Shown: one piece after another, positions 23,350-33,946 of the stretch | Layout of the letters: each line of letters starts with the position of its first letter | Numbering within the stretch: position 1 is the first letter of the stretch | NCBI GenBank assembly: GCA_907165135.1 | Contig: OU015566.1 | Span: forward strand, 9,408,157-9,472,156 | Direction of reading: 5' to 3' | Length of the DNA: 64,000 bases | Source of the DNA: Oikopleura dioica | Lineage: Eukaryota > Chordata > Appendicularia > Copelata > Oikopleuridae | Program-made: the position numbers and the translations under genes | Notes under the pieces: generated by a model | What the model saw: the letters and a program-made list of their open reading frames with translations, nothing else | Database searches by the model: none | Told to the model about the DNA's origin: nothing

Positions 23350-24674
23350 ATGGCCAACCCATCGGAAATTAAACGATCTGTACATGGGAAGGAAGATAAA
23401 GTCCCATCAAGTGGAGATAACAATGAAGGTGATGAGAAGTATTTCAACGGGGCAAGGGATGCGAAACCAGGAAGGTCAAAACCCAGTTGTCGTTGTGTAA
23501 GGCGTAATATTTAACAGGAAAACTGATTCATATTTTAGAGCTGATAAAGAGTACAAATTCAGTCATGTCTTGGACTTCATCAAAAATAAGAACGACGGAA
23601 CTGAAAAGCGAGACAAGTTCATTTGGGGAACCCCAAAGATTCGCGGACAAACTTTCTTGACGAACATCACCGTCGGTGAGCTAGTTACACGCACAGAAGG
23701 GCTTCCTATCGTGATGATGCCAGTAGAGCAACGGCAACAAGCGCTCTCTCCAATGACGGGAAATCCAACTGCAAGAATGGAGGGTCACAGTCAAAGCTCC
23801 CAACAACAAGGCCAACATCAAGCTCCAATCCAACAGCAAGGTCAAGTCCAGCAACAAAACCAACAACTCCCTCCGCCTCAGAGCAGTGTCACTTCAACGA
23901 ACCCCGTTGATAACCTTCTGAACCCTGCAAACAACCTCCCATTCAACCCAACCGGTTATGGTCTTCTGTCTGATCATCTTATCCCGAGACAGGAAAAGTT
24001 TGAATAATAAGCGCCTTTTCCTCTCTCGAGCAAAAATATTCAACTCAATAAAAAGCGCCAAGAAACGATAGAGTACTTCAGTAATCAACCACTTTTTAAC
24101 CCTGATGAAGCAGGGCGTCAGCAGCTAAGTCAGGCGGGAAATCGTCTTCGACACATCGCAATTTTCCATCGGTAAGCTGCGCTTATCCGTCTAGTTGACA
24201 AGTAGCATGATTATTTTTTATTTTTACGTAGAAATTTCCGAGCCGCTCTCGTCCAGTGCGTCAATAATGCTCGGCCAGAAGATCGTCCCAGGTTTGGATA
24301 AACTCATTACATCGAAATAAGATCAATAAGATATAATGATCCTGAACGAATGACTCCTGCAACTCCCCAAGCAAGGGATCTTGGCCACACTGTCCGCCTC
24401 CTCGCCGACGACATCAGAACATTCGGCCTCGAACTCATCCGGCTCGGCGCTGAGTTCCACAGAGATCCGAACTTCATGGGCGACGACGAAGGTAGAGAAA
24501 AATTCCGGCGGCTCATCCAGGTAAATCGTTCTTCTTTACGTCTTATTATCAAGAATCAAGAACAACATGGACGCCGCTCGATACCTTCATCCTCTTTTAA
24601 CGAATTTGACGAACATAACCATTCCTCTGCCTCATGATCCACCGCGATATTTGAGTGTTTATCAACCAAGATAG
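23350..24674 (+). CDS. Gln-rich protein, possibly BAG6-like; second gene of the putative operon
   Basis: Exons: 23350-23494, 23541-23997, 24082-24171, 24232-24291, 24322-24520, 24561-24674; 354 aa, frame closes. Order: charged N-terminus, a globular-looking part (FSHVLDFIKNKNDG...GELVTRTEGLPIVMM), a Gln/Pro-rich linker (about residues 130-185), then helices. The C-terminal part has EGREKFRRLIQ and ends DPPRYLSVYQPR, which resembles the segment EGREEDQRLI...PPRHLHVVRP of BAG6, a chaperone for tail-anchored and misfolded proteins. The N-terminal ubiquitin-like domain of BAG6 is not visible here, so this is only a suggestion. Some short exons have alternative acceptors a few bases away. Confidence 0.5.
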
Positions 24675-25375
24675 TGCCAATAAAATAATATATTTCATGA
24701 GTTGTTATTGATGTTATTGATGGTATAAAATAATGATGCTTGCTCCTGAATTCATGGAATAATGGAAAGACTTTGGATGAGTTTATTGCGATAATCGAAG
24801 GAGAATATTTTAATGGTTTTATGGTATGATTCGAAAAGACGTTTTCAAGAATTTATTCTAGACTGCTGAAGCTTTTCGGCCGAAAGACCATCATCAGTGC
24901 TTTTCTTCTGCAAGATTACCACAGAAAAAGCTCTGATGATGGTCTTTTCTAGAATTGATGGGACTTTGATTATGGGTGATTTTCATTTATTCCATTCTAG
25001 ACAAGAATTTATAGTGATCAATTTATTGGGAGAAGGTCAATTTTTATTAAATATGGTGATTTCTTGAGAAATTACGAATTTAATTATAATTTTTGCCCAG
25101 GTGGATGATTCGCCATTCATTTCCCTAATATAAACGCTATTACGAGCAACCGTAATTTCGCTAGAACGGAAAACCGTCGAGCGCGTTTACTCTTCACTTG
25201 CCACGCACTTCAAGCCAGTCAGCGCGCTGCTCTCCGCCCACGCTCACTATTTTTCGAGCAAAAGTCGTTCGATTTGGAGAGAATTCTAAAACGAGAAGTT
25301 TTCCCTGCGTAAAAATTTACTTTATGATCCCATAGTTATTGTCCTCTAAAAATATGAAAAATTTTAGATTGAGAG
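24675..25375. other. Intergenic, upstream of ATP synthase subunit c
   Basis: 701 nt. It contains a strong 25-nt-arm hairpin at 24882-24949 (listed separately) and, at 25120-25260, the likely promoter/5' end of the subunit c gene. No protein gene seen. Confidence 0.4.
24882..24949. repeat. Near-perfect inverted repeat (hairpin)
   Basis: Left arm 24882-24906 (GAAAGACCATCATCAGTGC...) pairs with 24923-24949 (GCTCTGATGATGGTCTTTTC at its end), with one mismatch and two single-base bulges, around a 16-nt loop. Further out, TTCTAGA (24856-24862) can pair with TCTAGAA (24948-24954). Size and loop resemble a microRNA precursor, but a decayed foldback transposon would look the same. Confidence 0.5.
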
Positions 25376-26117
<742 letters not shown>

Positions 26118-26424
26118 GCGCCTCCCGTTCTTCGAAAGAAACAACGAAGAATCTTTATTTATTGGCTTGCTCTTTAGGGCCACCAACGTCGTTTTTTCCA
26201 CTTCGACCTTTAGGAAATTCAAATTTCTGCAACAACAACATCTTACATGAGCGATTTCAATAAATAACTTATTTATTCAAAGCAGCCTTGTCCTTTTTGC
26301 ATCAAGAAAGACAGTAAGACTCATTCTATTCTCATTCACAGTATGTATTTCTGACAGAACAATATTATTACAAAAGTACGTCCGGCAACAGGGTTTTTAA
26401 TTTACAAAAGTTTTATAAGTTTAA
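26118..26424. other. Convergent 3' region, subunit c and ETS gene
   Basis: 307 nt between two tail-to-tail genes. CAATAAATAAC at 26260-26270 is a poly(A)-signal candidate for the plus-strand gene. Nothing else is seen. Confidence 0.4.
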
Positions 26425-28921
26425 TTAGGTTTCTTTTTCTTGATTAGTATCGTCGCCCACCGGGTAGTTCTTATGAACCTGATCAGGGCTGATTCCAAGC
26501 TAGAATCGGATTATTAACGGGAGAAGAATCTAACGGCTTACCTGTTTCTCAAGATCTGCCGTGAACCGGTAAACGAATCTTCTTCCAGTGACCTTTTCCA
26601 AAATTCCCTTGTCGTAGTAATAGCGCAGTCCCCGACTCAGCTTATCGTAGCTCATCTGCGGACGATTTTTTCTAATTCCCCATCGCCGTGCCACCTCGTC
26701 AGGATCCGCTAAAACACAACACGGTCACTTCAAGTGCAGCAGAAATGAGATTCGAATCGTATTTGTTCGAAAAAAGGATTATTCTCGTCTACTGCCCCTC
26801 GTCTTGTTGCAATCTTGCTTATCCCCGCCTTACCCATGACAAACTCCCAGCCTTTTTTCGTCCAGCTAATGCAGCTTTGATCCGGATCAAGCAGGAGTAA
26901 CTCCAAAAGGAACAGCCAAAGCTGGGTGGGACCGCTCGCAGCGCTCGAGAGACGACTTCGAAGCATCTCAGTCCGACGATCAGGCGGAAGGTCGGCAAGC
27001 GCGGTAACGGGTGAACCTGCGGAGAGGGATCGCCCGCGCTCTAGAAGAGGCTTCTTCGGTGGCGACGAGCTGAGCAAATCTTCTGAGTGAAAACGGGATC
27101 GAGGAATCTCCTCTTCCGGTTCAGTTTTGATCTAAAACAATCAAAGTTCAGTGGTACTGGATGGAAGAAGCCTCCTTACCGGTTGCTCTTCGCTCAGATA
27201 GGTAAAATTGGTCTTGAGGAAGTTCATATGTTCCCAAGGAATATCACCGACAAGAGGCGGCCAGAGGTAGAGAAACTCGTCTCTGGTGAGGCCGAGCAGC
27301 TGACTGCCATCGATATTGTTTATATTGAACGAGTCTGAAACGCATTAGGGATCTTGGGTGCATAACGCATTTTATACCTAATCGAAATTCATCCTTGATC
27401 CAGTTTGCCCATTGGATTACATCTTCACGTGTCTAAATCACATGCTCGTCAAGATCAACATACAGATTATTATCGACCAAGAATTAGGTCCAAAACTTAC
27501 CCATAATGAAATTGGCTTTTTGTTCTTGAATTTTGCGAAAATGTGGCCAACTGACTGTGTGAACTTGGTAGAACTGCGAGGAGTTATGCAAGGTGTGAAC
27601 ACCGAGGGAGTCGGTGTGAAGACGGGAGTAGCAGGGGTCAGTTCGCAGCTGGGCATGCTTGGATACGGGCTGGGATAGTAGCATGAGTCCAACGAGCGGT
27701 CAAATGAAGGATTGCAAAGATCTGCGGCTAAAAATAGTGTAACCAAGGTGCTCTAAAAAGCTTTTGTCCGATTGTTGTTTAGCGCAAATAATGAGATCAT
27801 GGATTCTTATAGGATTCTGCAGCTAATCCTTTTTGCGAGAAAAAATCGAAGGTTACAAAAATGGAAAGAGTGACCCTCGGAAATTTACACTTGGGTGGCG
27901 ATGCGCACTTTTCGTGTGCCACTGCGTAGGACAAGCGCTTATACGATTACACCCGGTCGGTTAGGTCCGTAAGTAGCGATCACAGACCTTCCAATTTTGT
28001 AACTACAAACAGCGATATTATAAGACCACAGTGCAGTGGTTGGGGATGAGAAATATACACGTCCCTTTACAATGAAAGTTTAATAATTATAAAATGGAAG
28101 GATACGGAATTTAGTCTGAACCCCACAAGTTTATTGGGAGATTGATATGACGCGCATTTCCTCACGTGATAAAGACAGAGCACTTAGGCTCAATTATCCG
28201 CTTTTGTAAAGTCCGAATCAAATAGAATTTATTTGGCGTTATAGCCTATCGTAAATGGGACACGGAATTAACTGGCCTATTCAGGCAACATCAATGGCCA
28301 GTCAATCAGGCAGCTTGCGATAGATTGAAAAGGCAAGTCGCATGACAGGAATCAGAATTATCGGTGACTGGTACGTGATCTTTGGATTGGGAGCGAATAA
28401 TTCAATAGCAGTGCTGAATGATTGAGGAACTTGCCTCTTTTTTAGAATTGGAAACGCTTCTGTTAATATTTAAAACTAACATCAGCCTCTTAGAAAATTC
28501 ACGCCTTTTAGCTCCCCGGAGACTTTCCAGTAGAGGGTGAGGGAAAACGTGTGCTGAGCATGTTGTTTTTGGGACTGGAACCGAGTTGAGCAGGTTCATT
28601 TGTAAAATTAATTATTCACACCCTTGGAGAACAGACACCGGTTCTAGATGGGAACTTACGATTGTGCGTGTTTGCATGTTGAGGGTAACGAGCATTGAGG
28701 TTGAAAGTTGCTTCCTGAGGGAGGCTTGGGACTCGTTGATCGGTGGACTCTCCTGGTAGTGTGAGCGGAGGTGGCCGAAATCGTTGTAAGCGGCTTGGAG
28801 CTTTCGGAGGTTTAGACGAAATCGTGCTGCTGGGATATGGATCGCTGTCAGGCGGTAGTGTCTCTGGAAAGTGCATAAAACTGCCCAAGCTGTCCGAAAA
28901 TGATGGTACTAGTCGCTCCAT
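26425..28921 (-). CDS. ETS1/2-like transcription factor
   Basis: Exons (minus): 28660-28921, 27501-27727, 27378-27432, 27180-27334, 26834-27131, 26542-26708, 26425-26499; 412 aa, frame closes. The N-terminus is Pro/Ser-rich. A Pointed (SAM-type) domain spans about residues 160-230: [19 protein letters not shown], then [12 protein letters not shown] and [13 protein letters not shown]. An IKTEPEEE motif, like sumoylation sites, follows. The ETS DNA-binding domain is at about 303-390: [31 protein letters not shown], and [20 protein letters not shown] with the GGA-reading recognition helix. Pointed plus [10 protein letters not shown] places it with ETS1/2, which act downstream of MAPK signalling. 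The first intron is 932 nt and contains no other gene I can see. Confidence 0.9.
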
Positions 28922-30710
28922 TCAAACATTTGTTTCTAAATACGATTTCCTCATTAACAAAAACGTAAAACAATCTCTTTTTACGGAAAAAAATTTCATA
29001 ATGAAGAACGCAAAAATAATCGGAATTGTTAAAAAAAAACGCAAAACGGTCAGAGTCGTAAATTTATCACCACAAAGCGGAAATCCATTCGGAAATTGAC
29101 TCAGCTCGGACTCACGACAACTCAAATATTTGCGAATTCATTATTTTATTGTTTCTTTTATAGCGCTGTGTTCAAAAGGAAACATTAATCTGTTTATAAT
29201 AATTTTATTATTAATTCAAGCGCTTGAAATTTATACAAATTTATTTGTTCTCTCCCCCCCAAAAAAAAAAGGTTCTAAGAGCAAAAATTTGAATTTGAAA
29301 TCATCCTTTTTGTTCGCATAGACAGTTCTATATAAATCAGCTCATCCGCCAAATCAAATTACCGCTTCCGGTCAAAGCGCTAGCAACTCAACCCTTTGAT
29401 ACATATTTTGATGCTCACCTGTTTACTCCTTCTTTTGTTCTTTCTACACTTCACGTGACGAGTCAGCGGGCTCTCTCAAAGTGGAGCTGTACTTTTGAAA
29501 AAATGTGTGTAAGCCAAAAATAATAAAAGGAAAATTTAGCGTGGGGTTTATCGCGCCCTAATGTGAGACGTTTTTTATTTCATTGCGCGTTGAGGATCTT
29601 CTGGGCCGCGCAACTCTGTCTCGGGTATCTTCGCACTGACACAGGGCGTCCCTTTATTATTTCTCGCTCTTTTACTCAGTGTTCAGTCGCGCTGTTAGTG
29701 CTACCGCGCAGCGCTGAGGGGCAACGCGCGCAACACCGTCGAGATACCAGCGGCGCCCGTCGACCCTTACCAGCTGGCGCTAAAGAGACCAGCGATTCAA
29801 CTCTAGCAATACTCAACCAGTATCTTAGGTTATTCTCCTAAGGAGGCTTCGTTCCGTCACTTTCTCGCTTCAAAAGATGCTAATTACATTGAGTCTATTT
29901 TTGATTTAAATCATATCTATATTAGGGATTATAAACATATAAAGAAGAATCGTTACCGTCTATATAATTATTATATCTCACAATTTGAAGGTTAACTGAG
30001 AAGAAGAAGCTATCAAAAGACCCTTTATTTTAGTCAATATTGAGTCAGATTTAACAGATCTTGCGATTGTCTTAAATCCGAGGATCAAGATAAACCCCTT
30101 TTACAAAGTACCTCTCCCCATGAAATTGAGCAAAAACAGTTGAGGATTAAGCTACTCGAGCATATTACTTGCAAATCAGAATCTCACGATGTTGTGAGCA
30201 AATTGATATGGTAGTTTTTGTGGTTCCTTGTGGATTTAAAACAATGACGACATGGAAAAAGGCATGGGAATATTTCCAGGAAACATTTGATAATTATAGA
30301 CACGGTATTTTAACATAGATGCGGGTAGAAGAATCTCATTCAGCTTCAACTAACAGAAGAACCTAGTTTATCTATACTTCCAAGCTGCATTAATTATGTT
30401 ATTCATTTCCGAAACCGAAAGCGTGACATCAGAGAAGAATGTTTCTCACTAGAGACTTGAAAAGCGCCGCTGATTGTTTCACCGTCAGCGATAAGTCTGA
30501 CGAGAATGACAAGTTGACTTCCGAATTCTTCTCCCGCACATCGGAAATGTAGCGATAACGCGTAAACACATTTTCAATAAATCAAGCTTCATCAAGAAGG
30601 AGTCGTCTGCGGTACTCTTCCTTGATATCAGAAGCTTTCAGTTTTTTGAATAATTTATTTTCAAAATTGACAGAATTGAAGAATTAAATAAATAAACAAA
30701 AGAAAAAATA
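28922..30710. other. Gene-poor region with decayed coding traces
   Basis: 1.8 kb, the longest stretch without a gene. About 28950-29350 is AT-rich ETS upstream sequence. About 29450-29850 is GC-richer with an open frame of no coding character. From 30000 to 30620 both strands show short protein-like runs broken by stops (see the pseudogene entry). No terminal repeats found. Confidence 0.45.
30398..30645 (-). pseudogene. Decayed coding sequence, family unknown
   Basis: Minus-strand translation gives about 70 residues of coding-like, charged sequence (LKASDIKEEYRRRLLLDEA, stop, then FIENVFTRYRYISDVREKN) in one frame broken by at least two stops and with no ATG or splice sites that would repair it. 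Plus-strand text at 30000-30260 (for example LRIKLLEHITCKSESHDVV) is similarly broken. I read this as an old gene or transposon relic. Confidence 0.3.
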
Positions 30711-31172
30711 CTATTTTTCATCGTTGTTTGCTTCAAGACTAAGTTTATTTTTTAATTTTTCTTCGTACATTTTCTTGTATTTTCTGTCAATATCCAATAA
30801 ATTTGGATTCACGAATGATTCCTCCCTCGAAGCTTTTTGAGATTCTTCAACGTCTGAAAGCCAAAGTTGACAGAAAACCACCTCAAAGAAAGTCTTACCA
30901 GAAGATTTTTCACTCTTGAAATCAGGCAAAAACGTGAATTTACTCAAGTTTTCCTTCATCTCGTCAAGTTTTGCTTTGAGTTCCTCTTTCTTAACCAAAA
31001 GCCAGTACTTTTTAAATCTATAGTTTTCCGTTCGAACGTATTCAGCCATTTCCAAATCGTCGCACATCTGCGTCGCCAAAAGCCTAAATTCAAGGCAATC
31101 TTCGTTGAAGTAGTTTTTCTTTGAAAGCGCTGCGTTAGTGCTGAATCCCCAAGTGTTGAAGATGCTAGGCAT
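30711..31172 (-). CDS. Hypothetical 138-aa protein, second gene of a putative operon
   Basis: Two exons (minus), 30899-31172 and 30711-30853, joined by a 45-nt intron. The protein starts MPSIFNTWGFSTNAALSKK and is then highly charged and helical (LLVKKEELKAKLDEMKENLS, YKKMYEEKLKNKLSLEAN). A basic, Arg-free N-terminus of this sort could target mitochondria, but this is weak. The ATG lies 54 nt after the stop of the upstream 178-aa gene. A polypyrimidine tract ending CATCCAG sits 2 nt before the ATG, as expected for a trans-splice site. No family recognised. Confidence 0.55.
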   Translation of the reverse strand: MPSIFNTWGFSTNAALSKKNYFNEDCLEFRLLATQMCDDLEMAEYVRTENYRFKKYWLLVKKEELKAKLDEMKENLSKFTFLPDFKSEKSSGKTFFEVVFCQLWLSDVEESQKASREESFVNPNLLDIDRKYKKMYEEKLKNKLSLEANNDEK

Positions 31173-31226
31173 ATCTGGATGCGGGAAAAGAAGGTACGGG
31201 CTGGAGTGGACTCATTAAATGATAAA

Positions 31227-31924
31227 TTAGAAAAGAAAGGAGAAAATTGAGTCTTTGATCAATTTCGGAGCCCATTTTATCGGTCTTGTTATATCTGCGG
31301 AGACAGGTATGGAACTGATGCATAAACCAGTCGCACTCACGTCTGTTGATCGTCGTATTCTCGTTCCCGTATGTTTCAGATATATCGAACGTAGCTGTCC
31401 TTAATTAATGAATCTTAACTTAAAAATTAATTTCAGGAAGAAGGCTCACTTTCTTACGCCTTTACGTGGCTACTCAAAAGATCTTTTCAAACATTCAATA
31501 ATCAAAAACAAGTAGCCATTCCTGTAATTTGTCCGAGAATATCAGGCGTAAAGAATTTCCCCGCATTTTGTAAGCCAGAGTAAAGACTTTCTCGATTCCA
31601 GCCCATCGCTGTTTTCCACCAGGACTCGTCGAACTTCGTTCCACCGGTGGAGATAAATTGCTCTCGTTCTTTTTTGAGTTCGTCGAACTCATCTTTCCTA
31701 ATAAGGAACTGTCTGTCTTCGGGAATGTAGTCTCTTGCTTGCTTGACGGTATACTCCGGGTCCGTTTTGGAAAGACGAATATGCGCTCGGCGCCGATTTT
31801 CCAGAGCTGCAAATTGCTCTCCTGCGCTGAGTTTTGTGAAATCTGCCGAGTCTAATTCTTGAAGCTGCTCTGTATGAATCCGTTTCTGAGCTTCTGTGAG
31901 CTCTTCACTAGCTGGATGGTTCAT
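31227..31924 (-). CDS. Hypothetical 178-aa protein, first gene of a putative operon
   Basis: Exons (minus): 31510-31924, 31341-31394, 31227-31294; 178 aa. The first exon alone can be read as a 140-aa frame ending in a stop. Splicing at the GT just before that stop keeps phase through two more exons that read like coding sequence (STFDISETYGNENTTINRH, ITRPIKWAPKLIKDS). The N-terminal half is a charged helix with LENRRRAHIRLSKTDPEY and FDELKKEREQF. The middle is aromatic (ESWWKTAMGWNRESLYSGL). There is no signal peptide or obvious membrane span. Function unknown. It is followed after 54 nt by the 138-aa gene. Confidence 0.5.
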
Positions 31925-32305
31925 TTTCTAGGAGAAAATGAGTCAATTCAACTTTTTTAAGGAAGTTTTTTATTTAGAGAAGCTTGAAACTGACAGAAAA
32001 TGGACATAAGAAAAGGAAATTATTGGTCAATGAAAAGTTCAGTGTAAGGTTCAGGAAGGGATAATTTGGTTCATATATTCATAATAAAAATAACACGCGG
32101 TTAGAAATTGAAATCAATAGGAAATATCGAGTAATACTCGATTCGAGTATGTAATAATTTGTCTTCGGCAGAAAGGAAAATAGGTTCAATAGTCCAGAAG
32201 AGCTCTCAGCTCACGGAACTCACTTCGATAGAGTTTTGAATGGAAAATCAGCTGCAGGGCGCTCATTATCGGCTGAAAATATTTTCAGTACTTTTAAGAG
32301 TACTT
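31925..32305. other. Intergenic, no gene seen
   Basis: 381 nt of AT-rich sequence between two minus-strand genes; it includes the upstream region of the 178-aa gene and the 3' region of the TMEM50-like gene. No motif of note. Confidence 0.4.
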
Positions 32306-32779
32306 TCAAGTGCATACCCAAATAGTTCCGAGGGCGGCTGCATTCCAGGAGCAAAAGTGCCAGTCAGAAACACCTTCCAGGTGCGCCATCACGACAAATG
32401 CTATCAAGCAGCCGATAGAGCCTAGGAGAAGTAAATATCCAACGCCGACGAAGAGCCTAAAAGTTGTTTAGGTGGAAGACATATTGGATCCGCATACTTG
32501 AGTCCACGGAGCCAAGGTCGCCACAAATCTTGAATGTACATAATGTGGCCAACAAGGTCCCATAACTGCCCGACACCGCCGATTCCGAAGCAAATCGGAA
32601 GCCCGACGCATGGATATGGATAATTATAGACTGAAGTAAAAGCTAGCATAAAGTCTCAGATGCAATTTCTTACTGCTAATGGAGAGCGCTACAACAAAAC
32701 TGAGCAACAGAGCGATGGCCGACCAACCAAGGCGAATTCCAGTCAACGAGCGCGGAAGCTCTTCTAAACTCCGCGCCAT
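32306..32779 (-). CDS. Four-helix membrane protein, TMEM50-like; second gene of a putative operon
   Basis: Exons (minus): 32674-32779, 32498-32630, 32306-32456; 129 aa. Four hydrophobic segments are visible: residues about 13-35 (IRLGWSAIALLLSFVVALSI), 44-64 (VGLPICFGIGGVGQLWDLV), 80-104 (LFVGVGYLLLLGSIGCLIAF) and 115-127 (WNAAALGTIWVC). The third resembles the RIWLFVGF.LAFGSLIASMWI helix of TMEM50 proteins, and overall topology and size are close (TMEM50A is 157 aa). The rest is too divergent to be certain. Its ATG lies 59 nt after the CutC stop, with CTCTTTTCAG in the gap, so it is probably the second cistron of an operon. Confidence 0.5.
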
Positions 32780-32838
32780 TGAATCCGATCTCCGATCCCC
32801 GTTCTCGACTCTGAAAAGAGGAACATTTGAAGTAAAGC

Positions 32839-33750
32839 TCAGTTATTATCATTTTTGCAGATGGAGACAACACGAGCGATTGTATCAGCTTGTGACTGAT
32901 GAACAGTCCCAAGATGAAATATGGAGTTTTGGAAGATTGTTTTAGTACTGAAGCTTCCGTGAATGAAATCGACACCAAGATCTAGTATGGATTTTGCGTT
33001 TTGATCAGTTACTCCTCCTCCGATCATCAGTTTGATATTCAGCTTTTTACATTGCGTAGATAACTGACAAATGTTTTCTGTTATTGGGCTGATTTGAGTC
33101 TTATTTTCACTGTTATAGAAAAGTTTCCGACTGAGCCCATTACGAAAGCTAAACCTTTATCTTTACCAATAGAAGCTCTCCCAGACGTTAGCAAGTATGA
33201 GCAGCCAGAGATGGAAATTGCCCTGAGCTCATCCTCAATTGGTCCCATACTTACGTCAAATGCACGATGGAAAGTGAACGGCTTTTGAGAGGAATTCACA
33301 AGACTTGTTGCGTCGCGTTGACAAACTTTCAACAAGCCGGAATCTCTCCTGAGACAGCCGATTACAAAACCATCAGACCCAGCAGTTTCCAAAGACTTGA
33401 TCTCCTCCTTCATAATGTCAATTTCACCCTAGGAGCACAAGTAAAAGAAGACACCCTTTACAGCTACGTTTCCATATCAAGAAAAAATACCTCTGTGTAT
33501 TCGAAACCGCCAGTCCTACATCTTATCAAGCAATAAACTGTCAGATCAGGGATATTCTGTTTTATCATCTTCAAGAGACCTATCGAAGGTGTTAGACCCC
33601 CAAGTTCTAACGCCGAGCAAAGTTCTATTCGATCAGCTCCAGCTGCAAATGCTGCTTGCGCACTAGCTCTATTTTATAGTCTTTCTTTAAAATCAGTTTT
33701 TTCTACCTTTCAAAGGTTTCAACGCAGATTTCTACACCACACATTTTCAT
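32839..33750 (-). CDS. CUTC: CutC copper homeostasis protein homologue
   Basis: Exons (minus): 33707-33750, 33491-33662, 33428-33144, 32839-33099; 253 aa (273 in human). TIM-barrel family motifs: VEICVETFESAQAAFAAGADRIELCSALE-type start (positions 33662-33600), LGGLTPSIG, GADGxVxG-type SDGFVIGCL, TFHRAFDVSMGP, YLLTSGRAS and the C-terminal IGGGVTDQNAK with DFIHGSF. The family is linked to copper tolerance and to a cytosolic barrel of still debated activity. Intron 3 is set by a GTAATG donor after GLAF and a TAAG acceptor; this keeps frame and alignment. The gene is followed after 59 nt by the TMEM50-like gene. Confidence 0.9.
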
Positions 33751-33946
33751 TCTTGAACTTGTTTTCTACGTGGTGTAGATTATGTTTATTTATTCTTATT
33801 TTAAAAAGAAAGAAATGAGATTCGGTGATATGATTGTTGTGACTCACAACTTGTGAGTAGGAATTGTGAAAGTTGAAAAATAAGAGGAGGTAGTGCATTT
33901 TTAGTGTTGTGAAGGGCAGCGCTTTTTCATTTAAAATTCGGAATGA

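Noticed and set aside
29563-29841. 92-aa open frame in the gene-poor region
   Set aside because: Arg/Ala/Leu-rich with no domain, signal or splice support; base composition explains it.
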